A model generated the notes under the pieces. It saw nothing but the letters and a program-made list of their open reading frames with translations. It was not told where the DNA came from and did no database searches. A program made the position numbers and the translations under genes. From assembly GCF_009765165.1 (NCBI RefSeq), contig NZ_VLNU01000001.1:1968501-2032500 (forward strand): 64,000 bases of DNA, written 5' to 3'. Each line of letters starts with the position of its first letter. Positions within the stretch are counted from its first letter, which is position 1. Positions 38,258 to 48,098 of this stretch are shown here, one piece after another. Origin of the DNA: Lysobacter panacisoli (lineage in GTDB: Bacteria > Pseudomonadota > Gammaproteobacteria > Xanthomonadales > Xanthomonadaceae).

Positions 38258-40606
38258 ATGCCCAGACCCCTCGACCCCACGATGACCCAGCTGCCGTCCG
38301 AGCGACTGCGCGTGGGCGATTGCGTGGTCGATGTGCCGCTGCGCGAGATCCGCGCACCCGGCAAGCGTCGTCCATTGCGCATCACGCCCAAGTCGATGGG
38401 CGTGCTGTTGGTGCTGGTCGAACAGGCCGGGCGCGTGGTCAGTCGCGACACGCTGATGACCGAAGTGTGGCCAGACACGTTGCCGACCAACGACGTCGTC
38501 ACCCAGGCCATCACGCAACTGCGCAAGGCGTTCGACGACGAGCGCGGCAATCCGAGCTACATCGAGACGATCGCCAAGAACGGTTATCGACTGCTCGCGC
38601 CGGTGCAGTGGATGCAGGGCGAGCTGCCCGACGGTCAGGCGGACGCCGCCGCTGCGGACGCGCGCTGGGCCGATCCGACGCGCACGACCGCGAAGTATCC
38701 CGCCATCGCCGGCGCCGATCCGAGCGAACCGCTGGCGCCGGTACCGTTTCCCGACGCGTCGATGCCGCGCGGCACGTGGACGTCGATCGCGGCGGTCGTG
38801 TTCACCGTTGCCCTGCTGGTCGCCGCACTGGTGGCGTGGACGCTCCTGCGCAGCAATGGGAATGGCGCGGGGACGCCCTCGGCGCAGTCGGTCTCCGACG
38901 TGCAGGGCCTGCGCAGCCAGCGACCGTATCGCCTGATCACCTCGATGCCCGGCTTCGAACTCGCGCCGACGTTGTCGCCGGATGCGGGCATGGTCGCCTA
39001 CATGGCGATTCCCGAAGGCGAACGCGGCACTTCGATCCTGGTGCAGACGACCGAACAGACCCAGCCGCGCCTGCTGACGCGGCCGCCGGAAGGTTTCGAC
39101 GACGCCGCGCCGGCGTGGTCGCCGGACGGACGCTGGATCGCCTTCATGCGCCTGGGCAATGGCAGCTGCAGCATCCGCGTGGTCACGCCCAACGCGCGCG
39201 CCGAGCACGAGGTCGGCACCTGCGATCGCCGCACGCCGCCGACCTTCGATTGGACGCCCGACAGCAACGGTCTGATTTTCGGCGGCATGACCGGCGAGAA
39301 CGGCAGCCTCGGTTTGCGCGTGCTCGAACTCGACAGCGGCACCTGGCGTTCGATCGACTATCCGCATCAGTCCGACGATCTGGACACCGCGCCGCGTTAT
39401 TCGCCGGACGGACGCTGGATCGTCTTCGTGCGCAATCCGCCGCTGGGCGATTTCTGGCGCATTCCGGCGCAGGGCGGCAACGCCGAGCGCCTGAGCCGCC
39501 TGCGCGCCGACCTGCGCGGCTGGGACTGGACGCCGGGCGGACGCGGCCTGCTCTTCAGCGTGCTGGTCGAAGGCGACTACCGCGTGCTCCGACTCGACAC
39601 CAGCACCGGCGACGTGCATCCGGTGCCGGGGCTGGAGGACGCGCAATCGCCGGTCACCGCACGCAATACGCGGGCGATCTCCTTCGTCCAGCGTCGTCCG
39701 TACTTCGGTCTGTACCGGGTCGACCTCTCGCAGGGCGGGCAGGGCAGCGTGCACGTGGTGGAGCCCCTGTTCCCGTCGTCCTCGCGCGACTGGATGCCGG
39801 CGATCGCGCCCGACGGCGCGCAACTCGCCTTCGTCTCTGACCGGTCCGGCGCCAGCGGCCTGTGGTGGGCCGATCTGCAGCAGCCAGACAGCCTGCGCAT
39901 GATGAGCGAGGTGCGCCCGGCCACCCGTTACGCGCCGGCATGGTCCGCCGATTCCCGGCGCCTGCTGGTCGCGGGCACGAACCCGCAGGGTCGTGCCGTG
40001 CTCCAGGAAGTCGCGCCCGCAAGCGGGCAGGTGATGACCCTGCCGGTGCCGGATGCCGATCCCCTCCAGGGCCAGTACACCCCCGACCCGAACCGCCTGC
40101 TCGTGCTCTCGGCCAATGCCGACGGCCACCCGCAGCTGCGCCTGTACGACCGGAGCGGTACGCCGTGGCGCTCACTGGGACGGATCGACGGCATCTCCCA
40201 GTTCCAGGTCGATGCCCCGCGCAACCGCATCCTGTTCACCCGACTGACCGAGAGCGGTCTATGGGAGGCGGCACTCAACCTGTCCGCCGCCAGCGTGCGC
40301 CGGATCGACGCCGCCGAGCCGACCGCCGACCGCTATCGTCTGTGGTCCGTCGCGCCGGACGGCGAGATCCGCTACCTCGAACGACGCCAGGATTGCGCCG
40401 CCGGACTGCGCCGGATCTCCCCGGCCGAGGTCGGCCCCGGCCGGTGCCTGGACCAGACCCGACGCTCCGCAGCGAACGGTTTCAGCCTCGGTGGGCCGCG
40501 CGGTGAGGTGGCCTATCTGGCCCTGGTCGAGTGGGACGGCGCCGATATCGGTTACATGGAGCTTCCGAAAGACACGGCGTCGGAACTTCCGGGTTGGATC
40601 AAGTAA
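38258..40606 (+). CDS. Membrane-anchored winged-helix regulator with TolB/WD40-like sensor domain
   Basis: A 782-residue one-component regulator of the CadC/ToxR plan. Residues ~15-100 form an OmpR-type winged helix (ITPKSMGVLLVLVEQAGRVVSRDTLMTEVWPDTLPTNDVVTQAITQLRKAF, then YIETIAKNGYRLLAPV). A single transmembrane helix follows near residues 173-195 (SIAAVVFTVALLVAALVAWTLL). The rest is exported and made of beta-propeller blades with repeated SPDGRWI-type motifs (APAWSPDGRWIAFMRL and APRYSPDGRWIVFVRN). The start could be 24 bases further on. It precedes AraC and TonB-receptor genes on the same strand; such regulators are common in xanthomonads. Ligand and targets are unknown. Confidence 0.85.
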   Translation: MPRPLDPTMTQLPSERLRVGDCVVDVPLREIRAPGKRRPLRITPKSMGVLLVLVEQAGRVVSRDTLMTEVWPDTLPTNDVVTQAITQLRKAFDDERGNPSYIETIAKNGYRLLAPVQWMQGELPDGQADAAAADARWADPTRTTAKYPAIAGADPSEPLAPVPFPDASMPRGTWTSIAAVVFTVALLVAALVAWTLLRSNGNGAGTPSAQSVSDVQGLRSQRPYRLITSMPGFELAPTLSPDAGMVAYMAIPEGERGTSILVQTTEQTQPRLLTRPPEGFDDAAPAWSPDGRWIAFMRLGNGSCSIRVVTPNARAEHEVGTCDRRTPPTFDWTPDSNGLIFGGMTGENGSLGLRVLELDSGTWRSIDYPHQSDDLDTAPRYSPDGRWIVFVRNPPLGDFWRIPAQGGNAERLSRLRADLRGWDWTPGGRGLLFSVLVEGDYRVLRLDTSTGDVHPVPGLEDAQSPVTARNTRAISFVQRRPYFGLYRVDLSQGGQGSVHVVEPLFPSSSRDWMPAIAPDGAQLAFVSDRSGASGLWWADLQQPDSLRMMSEVRPATRYAPAWSADSRRLLVAGTNPQGRAVLQEVAPASGQVMTLPVPDADPLQGQYTPDPNRLLVLSANADGHPQLRLYDRSGTPWRSLGRIDGISQFQVDAPRNRILFTRLTESGLWEAALNLSAASVRRIDAAEPTADRYRLWSVAPDGEIRYLERRQDCAAGLRRISPAEVGPGRCLDQTRRSAANGFSLGGPRGEVAYLALVEWDGADIGYMELPKDTASELPGWIK

Positions 40607-40611
40607 TTGAT

Positions 40612-40645
40612 CCAAAAAAGAAAAGTTCCATCGGAACTCTTTCGG
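40612..40645. terminator. Weak terminator hairpin after the winged-helix regulator
   Basis: The 6-bp stem AGTTCC/GGAACT (40624-40629 and 40633-40638) has the loop ATC, an A-rich run before it and CTTT after it. On the plus strand the U-tract is short; on the minus strand it is long. It may end the regulator transcript inefficiently. Confidence 0.45.
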
Positions 40646-40750
40646 CAAAGCCTTCGTTGCGAATTCGTATAAGTCTCCGCCAACTTTCCTGATCGGGAAG
40701 CCACTCATCTGGCAAATCCATTCGTCATTCTCGGCACATGAGGTTGACCA

Positions 40751-41665
40751 ATGGAGCAAGTGCAATGGGCGGACCGGGGGCAGCTGCTCCAGGTCGAAAC
40801 GCCGGACGGCTCGGTTCAGGGCGGCTGCGTGGGGGTCTCGCGACTGGGTAGCGTCCAGGTCTCGGGTGGCTTCTCGATCTGGGTCCAGCTGCACGGCAGC
40901 TCGTGGGTCGAGGCGAAGGAAGGCAAGTTCCGCCTCCGCAGCGGTGACTGGATCGCCTTCGAGAAGGATTCCAAACCGACGGTCCAGGCAGACCGGTTCG
41001 GTGCCTGCATGGGTCTCACGCTGTCCAGCGACGCAATGCGTGAGATGACCCGCTTCTCCGACCGCACGCTCTACGCCGGTCGTGGCCATGTCGGCCGCCA
41101 CGAAGCCCGCATCGCCCTGCGTCTGTGGCGCGAGGCCGCAGCGCGTCTGGCCGAGTATCCGAATTCCGGTTTTGACACCGCTGCCATGCGCCCGATCCTG
41201 CTTCACCTGGCCGGTGTGCAGCGCGAACTCGCCGCGCGCATCCCGCGCTGCCCGGGTCGCTCGCGCAGCCGCAAGCGTCAAGTGTTCGGTCGCCTGCAGC
41301 GCGCGCGTCTGTACCTGGAAGGCAATTGCGATCGCGTGGTTCGCATCAGCGAACTTGCCGAGCTCACCAGCTTCTCCAGCTGGTACTTCTCCAAGACATT
41401 CCACAGTCTGTACGAAGAGAGCCCGCAGGCCGCATCCGCGCGCATGCGACTGGAGCACGCCGCCGATCTGCTCACGCACACCTCGATGATGATTGGCGAG
41501 GTCGCCGCGGCGAGTGGTTTCGACAACTGCTGCAGCTTCGCGCGTGCGTTCCGCGCACGCTTCGGTGTCTCGGCGACGCGCTATCGCAGTGCGGCTGCAT
41601 CGTCGAAGGCCGATTCGGCAAAGCAGCTCGCCGCGTCGCGCACGATCGAACGTACGGGCACCTGA
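40751..41665 (+). CDS. AraC family transcriptional regulator
   Basis: A 304-residue regulator. The C-terminal ~100 residues hold the two helix-turn-helix motifs of AraC: RVVRISELAELTSFSSWYFSKTFHSLYEESPQAASARMRLEHAADLL and MIGEVAAASGFDNCCSFARAFRARFGVSATRYR. The N-terminal ~150 residues look like a cupin-type sensor (GGFSIWVQLHGSSWVEAKEGKFRLRSGDWIAFE). A strong terminator follows, so it is not co-transcribed with the TonB-dependent receptor downstream, but it is a natural candidate to control it. The effector is unknown. The start is the first ATG (MEQVQWADRG) after a 144-bp gap. Confidence 0.88.
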   Translation: MEQVQWADRGQLLQVETPDGSVQGGCVGVSRLGSVQVSGGFSIWVQLHGSSWVEAKEGKFRLRSGDWIAFEKDSKPTVQADRFGACMGLTLSSDAMREMTRFSDRTLYAGRGHVGRHEARIALRLWREAAARLAEYPNSGFDTAAMRPILLHLAGVQRELAARIPRCPGRSRSRKRQVFGRLQRARLYLEGNCDRVVRISELAELTSFSSWYFSKTFHSLYEESPQAASARMRLEHAADLLTHTSMMIGEVAAASGFDNCCSFARAFRARFGVSATRYRSAAASSKADSAKQLAASRTIERTGT

Positions 41666-41722
41666 TCGTTCGATAGTCGATGCGTCGACTTCGCGACGCG
41701 CATATATAGAAGCGTGAACACT

Positions 41723-41757
41723 GCGGCCGATGCGTGATGCATCGGCCGCTTTCTTTA
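41723..41757 (+). terminator. Intrinsic terminator after the AraC regulator gene
   Basis: An 11-bp perfect stem (GCGGCCGATGC at 41723-41733, GCATCGGCCGC at 41739-41749) with a 5-base loop, followed by TTTCTTT. The hairpin is strong and lies 57 bp after the stop codon. Confidence 0.88.
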
Positions 41758-41943
41758 TGCGCGCTGAATATGTTTCGTGAACGCGATTTTCGTTCGTCGC
41801 GAATGCATCACTGCAGTGTTGCGTGCGTGATGCAACTCAATGTGATCGCGTGCGTGGATATGCAGTGCCATGTCCTCGCCGACACGATGCGCAAAGCCTC
41901 TCGGCGTCACCTGCAAAGCGATCGCACTCACCGGAACGTAAGT

Positions 41944-41972
41944 TTGCTGGGCGTTTTTAACACGCTCATAAC
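41944..41972 (+). promoter_or_regulatory. Candidate promoter of the TonB-dependent receptor
   Basis: TTGCTG at 41944-41949 and CATAAC at 41967-41972 are 17 nt apart, with the GGAGAGAG Shine-Dalgarno and ATG following within 20 bases. The -35 matches the consensus at four positions; the -10 is modest. Confidence 0.35.
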
Positions 41973-41990
41973 GTATCTGGAGAGAGATAG

Positions 41991-44891
41991 ATGAACCATC
42001 GCAATTTGCGCACCGCGATGCGCGTCGGCATGCTGCCGGCCGGTATCGCGATCGCGCTGGCGCCGGCATTTGCCAGCGCGCAGGAAGCCGCCGCGCCGCA
42101 GGCGACTACGCTCGATCGCATCGAAGTCACCGGTTCGCGCATCCGTCAGGCCAGCCTGGAAACCGCTCAGCCGGTCATCAGCCTGAGCCGCGCCGACATC
42201 CAGAAGCAGGGCTTCACGAGCGTCGCGGACATCGTCCAGAACATCAGCACCGCGGGTTCGCCGGCGATCAGCCGCGCCGACGCGTTGGCGTCGGGTGAAG
42301 AAGTGGGCGGTCAGTACGTCGATCTGCGCAACCTGGGTCCGCAGCGCACGCTCGTCCTGCTCGACGGCAAGCGCATGGGCATCAGCTCGGGCGGCTACTC
42401 CGACCTGGCTTCGATCCCGACCTCCGTGGTCGAGCGCATCGAAGTGCTGACCGACGGCGCTTCGGCGATCTACGGCTCCGACGCCATCGCCGGCGTGATC
42501 AACATCATCACCCGCAAGAACTTCGACGGCGCTGAAGCCGGTGCCTACATCGGCCAGTACGATCAGGGCGACGGCGAGAAGCAGGTCTACAACTTCCTGC
42601 TTGGCAGCACCGGCGACCGTTCCTCGGTCATGCTGGGCGTCGAGTACACGAAGGAAGAGCCGGTCTTCGCGAAGGACCGTGAGTTCACCGCTTCGCCGAA
42701 CGGCCGCTACCACCCGGTCCCGACGCTCAATGCGAACGGCACCGTCACCGCTCATGGTTGGAGCGCGAGCTCGCAGTGGGGCACGCTGATCGACGCCGAC
42801 GGCAACCGCTGGACCGTCGACCGTGACGGCGACCCGCGCAACTTCGCCGATTACCACCCGACCGACGGCCTGAACGATTACGCCAATGCCAACCAGCAGA
42901 TGTTCCTGCAGACCGGTATCGAGCGTCGTTCGATCTTCGCCAACGGCAGCTATGACCTGACCGACAACATCCGCTTCAAGTCGGACGTGCTGTACACCGA
43001 TCGCGAGGCGCTGCAGCAGATCGCCGGTTACCCGTACCAGTCGGCTGCCTACGAGACGATGCTGTCGGGTGACAGCTACTACAACCCGCTGGGCGAGGAT
43101 GTCGACTTCATCCGCCGCACGTGGGAAATGCCGCGCCAGACGCGTTCGGAGCTGACCACCTACCGCTTCAGCGGTGGCTTTGAAGGTTCGTTCGACTTCG
43201 CCGACCGTCCGTGGGACTGGGACGTGGGCTACGTCTACAACCAGAACAAGGGCGTCAAGACCAGCACCGGCAACCTGTTCATCCCGAACGTCGCCAATGC
43301 GGTCGGTCCGTCGTTCCTGGACACCGACGGCGTGGTCAAGTGCGGCACGAACACGCCGAACGGCGTGATCGAAGGCTGCGTGCCGTGGAACCCGCTGGCT
43401 CCGCTGGGCAGCAACGCGCCGGGCAACCTGAATGACCAGGCCCTGCTGGCCTACCTGTTCCTGCCGTCGCACGACACGTCGGAAACCACCACCAAGATCT
43501 ACAGCGCCAACCTGTCGGGCGTGCTGACCGAACTGCCGGCCGGCGACCTGAGCATGGCCGTGGGCGTGGAGCACCGCAAGGAAGAGGCCAGCTACGAGCC
43601 TGACGCACTGAACCAGTCGGGCCTGAGCACCGACCTGGCCGGCGCGCCGACCCGCGGTGGCTACTCGCTCGACGAAATCTACCTCGAGTTCAACGTGCCG
43701 ATCCTCGCCGACGTTCCGTTCGCGAAGGAACTGTCGTTCGATGTCGCCGGTCGCTACTCCGACTACGACACCTTCGGTGACACGATCAACAGCAAGTTCG
43801 GCCTGAAGTGGAAGCCGATCGACGACCTGCTGGTCCGCGGCACCTACGCCACGGGCTTCCGCGCGCCGACCGTCGCCGACCTGTACGGCGGCACCGGCCA
43901 GACGTTCGACAGCTTCACCGCCCCCTGCGACAGCAGCTTCGGCCTGGCGATCCACAACGCCTCCGTCGCCGCTCGCTGCGCGGCCGATGGCGTGCCGGCG
44001 AACTTCCGCCAGCAGGCGTCGGGTGGCGTTGCCGCCACCGGCCCGGGCTCGCAGTCGAACTACGCGTTCGAGTCCGGTTCCAACCCGGAACTGATGCCGG
44101 AAACCTCCAAGACCTACACGCTGGGCGTGGTCTACAGCCCGGGTTGGGTGGAAGGTCTGGACATCAGCCTGGACTGGTGGAAGATCCGCATCGACGACGT
44201 CATCGCGGCTGAGTCGGTCACCTCGATCCTCAACCAGTGCTACGTGCTGGACATCGCTTCGGCGTGCGATCGCTTCGATCGCGGCACCGCCGGCGCGCGT
44301 TCGGTCAACCAGGTCACGGAAGTGACCCGTACGCTGATCAACGGCGGCTACCAGGAAACGGCCGGTTACGACATCGGCGTGGCCTACCGCCTGCCGGAGA
44401 CCGCGTTCGGCCAGTTCCGCATCGACTGGAAGTCGACCTACGTCGACTACCTCGAGTACAAGCGTGACAGCGAAGCGCAGACCCCGGTCGAGCAGCGCAC
44501 CGGTTGGGTCACGGGCGATTGGGGCGGCAACTTCCGCATCCGTTCGAACATGAACCTCGACTGGAGCAAGGGCGACTTCGGTGCTTCGTGGACCGCGCGT
44601 TACTACTCCGGGATGAAGGAGCCGTGCACGTACAACGAAGAGTGCAACCTGCCTGACTTCGTCTCGTCGTACACCCAGGTCTCGCCGACCCGCTCGGTCG
44701 GTTCGAACACCTTCCACGACATGCAGGTCCGCTACAACACGCCGTGGAACGCCACGGTCTCGGTTGGTGCGAACAACGTGTTCGATCACGAAGGTCCGGT
44801 GATGTACAGCCAGCCGAACTCGAACTTCGCCTACTACGGCGGCTTCGACATCGGTCGCTTCTACTACCTGAAGTACCAGCAGCGCTTCTGA
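41991..44891 (+). CDS. TonB-dependent receptor
   Basis: A 966-residue outer membrane transporter. Residues 1-30 are a signal peptide (cut after FASA). The likely TonB box is LDRIEVTGSRIR near residue 42. The plug domain shows QPVISLSRADIQKQGFTSVADIVQ, LRNLGPQRTLVLLDGKRM and RIEVLTDGASAIYGSDAIAGVINIITRK. The barrel ends in the C-terminal signature GRFYYLKYQQRF with a terminal phenylalanine. Such large receptors with this plug type are numerous in Xanthomonas and Lysobacter and take up oligosaccharides, peptides or metal complexes. The substrate cannot be told, as no enzyme gene lies beside it. It is flanked by an AraC gene upstream and a terminator downstream, so it is monocistronic. Confidence 0.93.
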   Translation: MNHRNLRTAMRVGMLPAGIAIALAPAFASAQEAAAPQATTLDRIEVTGSRIRQASLETAQPVISLSRADIQKQGFTSVADIVQNISTAGSPAISRADALASGEEVGGQYVDLRNLGPQRTLVLLDGKRMGISSGGYSDLASIPTSVVERIEVLTDGASAIYGSDAIAGVINIITRKNFDGAEAGAYIGQYDQGDGEKQVYNFLLGSTGDRSSVMLGVEYTKEEPVFAKDREFTASPNGRYHPVPTLNANGTVTAHGWSASSQWGTLIDADGNRWTVDRDGDPRNFADYHPTDGLNDYANANQQMFLQTGIERRSIFANGSYDLTDNIRFKSDVLYTDREALQQIAGYPYQSAAYETMLSGDSYYNPLGEDVDFIRRTWEMPRQTRSELTTYRFSGGFEGSFDFADRPWDWDVGYVYNQNKGVKTSTGNLFIPNVANAVGPSFLDTDGVVKCGTNTPNGVIEGCVPWNPLAPLGSNAPGNLNDQALLAYLFLPSHDTSETTTKIYSANLSGVLTELPAGDLSMAVGVEHRKEEASYEPDALNQSGLSTDLAGAPTRGGYSLDEIYLEFNVPILADVPFAKELSFDVAGRYSDYDTFGDTINSKFGLKWKPIDDLLVRGTYATGFRAPTVADLYGGTGQTFDSFTAPCDSSFGLAIHNASVAARCAADGVPANFRQQASGGVAATGPGSQSNYAFESGSNPELMPETSKTYTLGVVYSPGWVEGLDISLDWWKIRIDDVIAAESVTSILNQCYVLDIASACDRFDRGTAGARSVNQVTEVTRTLINGGYQETAGYDIGVAYRLPETAFGQFRIDWKSTYVDYLEYKRDSEAQTPVEQRTGWVTGDWGGNFRIRSNMNLDWSKGDFGASWTARYYSGMKEPCTYNEECNLPDFVSSYTQVSPTRSVGSNTFHDMQVRYNTPWNATVSVGANNVFDHEGPVMYSQPNSNFAYYGGFDIGRFYYLKYQQRF

Positions 44892-44916
44892 TCGGCTGCA
44901 GTAGAAGGCAAGACGA

Positions 44917-44946
44917 CCACGGCCCCGAAAGGGGCCGTGGTTTTTT
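44917..44946 (+). terminator. Intrinsic terminator of the TonB-dependent receptor gene
   Basis: A 10-bp stem, CCACGGCCCC and GGGGCCGTGG, with a GAAA tetraloop followed by TTTTTT. It is a textbook strong terminator 25 bp after the stop codon. Confidence 0.95.
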
Positions 44947-45001
44947 GTGCTTCGCATTTCGCGCAGATGCGATGGCATCGCCGCGTGCGCGTGCGCCGGA
45001 C

Positions 45002-45031
45002 AAAAAGAAAGGCCGCCTCGCGGCGGCCTTT
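45002..45031 (-). terminator. Intrinsic terminator of ppa
   Basis: The stem GGCCGCC/GGCGGCC (45011-45017 and 45022-45028) with loop TCGC lies 25 bp after the ppa stop. On the minus strand TTTCTTTTTG follows the hairpin. Confidence 0.88.
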
Positions 45032-45055
45032 CGTGCGTCGTTCCGGCGTGGTCGC

Positions 45056-45610
45056 TCAGAACTTCGGCTTGTCTTCTTCCGAAGTCGCGTTGTATCGCTC
45101 GATCGCCTCGTTGAGGATCGCCTTGGCCTCGACGGCGCCGCCGAATCCGTCGAGCTTCACCCACTTGCCCTTCTCCAGGTCCTTGTAGTGCTGGAAGAAG
45201 TGGCCGATGCGGTCGAGCCAGTGCTGCGAGACCTGCGCGATGTCGCTGACGTGGGCGTAGCCGCCGAAGATCTTCGGCACCGGCACGGCGATCAGCTTCT
45301 CGTCGCTGCCGGCCTCGTCGGTCATCTTCAGCACGCCGACCGGCACGCAGCGGATCACCGAACCCGGCACCAGCGGCAGAGGCAGGATCACCAGCACGTC
45401 GGCCGGATCGCCGTCGCCGCACAGCGTGTGCGGGACGTAGCCGTAGTTGCACGGGTAGCGCATCGGCGTGGACAGGATGCGGTCGACGAAGATCGCGCCC
45501 GAGGCCTTGTCGACCTCGTACTTGACCGGCTCGGCGTCCTTCGGGATTTCGATGATGACGTTGATCTCATCCGGCGGGTTCTTGCCGGTGGGGACGAGGT
45601 CCAGACCCAT
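45056..45610 (-). CDS. ppa: Inorganic pyrophosphatase (family I)
   Basis: A 184-residue soluble pyrophosphatase that hydrolyses PPi to phosphate. The family I active site is clear: INVIIEIPKDAEPVKYEVDKASGAIFVDRIL, then YPCNYGYVPHTLCGDGDPADVLVILPLPLVPGSVI with the metal-binding aspartates (D-G-D-P-x-D), and DIAQVSQHWLDRIGHFFQHYKDLE. The start at MGLDLVPTG is chosen over an in-frame TTG four codons upstream because a GGAG lies six bases before it. It is 211 bp downstream of hppA on the same strand, but terminators after each make separate transcripts likely. It joins hppA and pfp in a pyrophosphate neighbourhood. Confidence 0.96.
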   Translation of the reverse strand: MGLDLVPTGKNPPDEINVIIEIPKDAEPVKYEVDKASGAIFVDRILSTPMRYPCNYGYVPHTLCGDGDPADVLVILPLPLVPGSVIRCVPVGVLKMTDEAGSDEKLIAVPVPKIFGGYAHVSDIAQVSQHWLDRIGHFFQHYKDLEKGKWVKLDGFGGAVEAKAILNEAIERYNATSEEDKPKF

Positions 45611-45756
45611 GCGGTGCTCCAACTGCTCGGGGCCGCGCCGTCAGGCGGGCCAGGTTTTCGGGAAAACGGGCGGGCAGTTTACGCGGCCGGCTGCTGCGGC
45701 GCAGCACCAGGGGCGGGGAGACCGTGAGGCGCGGTTCACGGGGAGCCGGGCGGGGC

Positions 45757-45792
45757 GCCCCAAACGAACACGGCGGCCCGGAGGCCGCCGTG
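45757..45792 (-). terminator. Putative terminator after hppA
   Basis: A perfect 10-bp stem, CACGGCGGCC and GGCCGCCGTG (45769-45778, 45783-45792), with loop CGGA lies about 29 bp after the hppA stop. On the minus strand TTCGTTTGG follows, which is a weak U-tract. Confidence 0.65.
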
Positions 45793-45820
45793 AGGGTCGC
45801 TTTTCGATGTGCTCAGGGCC

Positions 45821-47893
45821 TTACAGCAGCGGCACCAGCAGCAGCGCGACGATGTTGATGATCTTGATCAGCGGATTGATCGCCGGGCCGGCGGTGTCCT
45901 TGTAGGGATCGCCGACGGTGTCGCCGGTGACCGCCGCCTTGTGCGCGTCGGAACCCTTGCCGCCGAAGTGACCATCCTCGATGTACTTCTTGGCGTTGTC
46001 CCACGCGCCGCCGCCCGTGGTCATCGAGATCGCCACGAACAGGCCGGTGACGATGGTGCCGATCAGCAGGCCGCCCAGCGCCTTCGGTCCCAGCAGCAGG
46101 CCGACGATGATCGGAACGATCACCGGCAGCAGCGAGGGCACGATCATTTCCTTGATCGCCGATCGCGTGAGCATGTCCACCGCCTTGTCGTACTCGGGCT
46201 TGGCGGTGCCTTCCATGATGCCGGCGATCTGGCGGAACTGGCGGCGCACTTCCTCCACCACCGCACCCGCCGCGCGGCCGACGGCTTCCATCGCCATCGC
46301 GCCGAACAGGTACGGGATCAGGCCGCCGATCAGCAGGCCGATGATCACGGTGTGGTCGGACAGATCGAAACGCATGGACTCGTAGGTCAGTCCCGCTGCC
46401 GCTGCCGCCGCCTTGGCCGCCTTGGCCTTCTCGGTCATGTCCAGGTTATGCGTGTAGTCGGCGAACAGCACCAGCGCCGCCAGCGCGGCCGAACCGATCG
46501 CGTAACCCTTGGTCACCGCCTTGGTCGTGTTGCCGACCGCGTCGAGCGGGTCGGTGACGCTGCGCACTTCCGGCGGGAGCTCGCTCATCTCGGCGATGCC
46601 GCCCGCGTTGTCGGTGATGGGGCCGTACGCATCGAGCGCGACGATCATGCCCGCCATCGACAGCATCGAGGTGGCTGCGATGGCGATGCCGTACAGATCG
46701 CCGAGATAGAACGCGAACCAGATCGCCAGGCACACCGCGATCACCGGCAGCGCGGTCGACTTCATCGACACGCCCAGGCCGGCGATGATGTTGGTGCCGT
46801 GGCCCGTGGTCGATGCGGCTGCGACATGGCGAACCGGCTTGAACTGCGTGCCGGTGTAGTACTCGGTGATCCACACGATGGCACCGGTCAGCACCAGGCC
46901 GATCAGCGCGCAGCCGTAGAGGTTCATCGCGCCGTGGCTGTTGTCGGCCATCAGTTGCGTGGTGATCGGGTAGAACGCGATCGCGGCGAGCACCGCCGAG
47001 ACGATCACGCCCTTGTACAGCGCGCCCATGATCGAGCCGCCAGCCTTCACCTTGACGAAGAACGCGCCGACGATCGAGGCGATGATCGACACGCCGCCGA
47101 GCACGAGCGGATAGAGCACGGCGTTTTCGCCGACGCCCTTGTCCATCATCAACCCGCCGAGCAGCATCGTCGCGATGATCGTGACGGCATAGGTTTCGAA
47201 CAGGTCGGCGGCCATGCCGGCGCAGTCGCCCACGTTGTCGCCGACGTTGTCCGCGATCACCGCGGGATTGCGCGGATCGTCCTCGGGAATGCCCGCTTCG
47301 ACCTTGCCCACCAGGTCGGCGCCGACGTCGGCACCCTTGGTGAAGATGCCGCCGCCCAGGCGCGCGAAGATGGAAATCAGCGATGAGCCGAACGCCAGGC
47401 CGACCAGTGCGTGCAGCGCGTCCTCGCCGGTATGGCCGGTTTTCTGCAGCGCCCACCAGTAACCGGCGACGCCGAGCAGGCCCAGGCCGACGACCAGCAT
47501 GCCGGTGATCGCGCCGCCGCGGAACGCGACGTCCATCGCAGGTCCGATGCCCCTGCGCGCGGCCTCGGCGGTTCGCACGTTGGCGCGCACGGACACGTTC
47601 ATGCCGATGTAGCCGGCGGCGCCCGAGAGCACTGCGCCGATCAGGAAGCCGATCGCCGTGGGCAGCTTGAGGAACACCGCGATCGGCACGAACAGCACCG
47701 CGCCCGCGATGGCGATGGTGATGTACTGGCGATTGAGATAGGCGCGCGCGCCTTCCTGGATCGCGCCGGCGATCTGCTGCATTCGTTCGTTGCCGGCGGG
47801 TTGCGCGTTGATCCAGCGCGCTGAGACGATCCCGTACAGGATCGCGATGACGGCGCACACCAGCGCCAAGGTCAAACCGTACTGCTCCAGCAT
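45821..47893 (-). CDS. hppA: Membrane-bound proton-translocating pyrophosphatase, K+-independent type
   Basis: A 690-residue integral membrane pump with about 16 transmembrane helices that uses PPi hydrolysis to move H+. The catalytic core is [43 protein letters not shown], and the C-terminal [21 protein letters not shown] block is present. At the position that separates the subclasses the sequence reads [21 protein letters not shown]; the lysine (about residue 457), in place of alanine, marks the K+-independent H+-pump group. The start [12 protein letters not shown] follows GGAGGGG. It lies between ppa and pfp, and could capture energy from PPi or make PPi for the pfp reaction. Confidence 0.95.
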   Translation of the reverse strand: MLEQYGLTLALVCAVIAILYGIVSARWINAQPAGNERMQQIAGAIQEGARAYLNRQYITIAIAGAVLFVPIAVFLKLPTAIGFLIGAVLSGAAGYIGMNVSVRANVRTAEAARRGIGPAMDVAFRGGAITGMLVVGLGLLGVAGYWWALQKTGHTGEDALHALVGLAFGSSLISIFARLGGGIFTKGADVGADLVGKVEAGIPEDDPRNPAVIADNVGDNVGDCAGMAADLFETYAVTIIATMLLGGLMMDKGVGENAVLYPLVLGGVSIIASIVGAFFVKVKAGGSIMGALYKGVIVSAVLAAIAFYPITTQLMADNSHGAMNLYGCALIGLVLTGAIVWITEYYTGTQFKPVRHVAAASTTGHGTNIIAGLGVSMKSTALPVIAVCLAIWFAFYLGDLYGIAIAATSMLSMAGMIVALDAYGPITDNAGGIAEMSELPPEVRSVTDPLDAVGNTTKAVTKGYAIGSAALAALVLFADYTHNLDMTEKAKAAKAAAAAAGLTYESMRFDLSDHTVIIGLLIGGLIPYLFGAMAMEAVGRAAGAVVEEVRRQFRQIAGIMEGTAKPEYDKAVDMLTRSAIKEMIVPSLLPVIVPIIVGLLLGPKALGGLLIGTIVTGLFVAISMTTGGGAWDNAKKYIEDGHFGGKGSDAHKAAVTGDTVGDPYKDTAGPAINPLIKIINIVALLLVPLL

Positions 47894-48098
47894 GAACCCC
47901 TCCCCTAGAAGTGGATACATCGGAATTTCGAGTTACGTACCTGTAGTTGTAATGCTGCGCGGACCACGCATCGCCGCGACAACGGACGGACTATCGCATA
48001 GGGCCCGTCGCGGCGCACGCCGTGAACGCAGCATTCAGGCCTTCCGTGCCAGCCTGCGATGGCTGTCACGGGCCCGTCGCGGGCCGGGAAGAACCACC

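Larger units (their letters stand above)
41666..41990. other. 325-bp intergenic region before the TonB-dependent receptor
   Basis: The left part holds the AraC-gene terminator (41723-41757) and the right part a candidate receptor promoter (41944-41972). Between them (41758-41943) the sequence is less GC-rich than its surroundings and has no open frame that I trust. It is a likely place for regulator binding. The short direct and inverted repeats around TGATGCA (for example at 41733-41742 and 41828-41834) may be operator half-sites, but this is a guess. Confidence 0.4.

Noticed and set aside
40596..40613. The GGATCAA-GTAA-TTGATCC hairpin at the stop codon of the winged-helix regulator as a terminator
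   Set aside because: It is followed by A residues on the plus strand and has no U-tract on either side. The nearby AGTTCC/GGAACT hairpin is the better candidate.
41928..45452. A 1174-residue open frame antisense to the TonB-dependent receptor
   Set aside because: Composition and lack of any family motif show it to be a shadow of the receptor and ppa genes.
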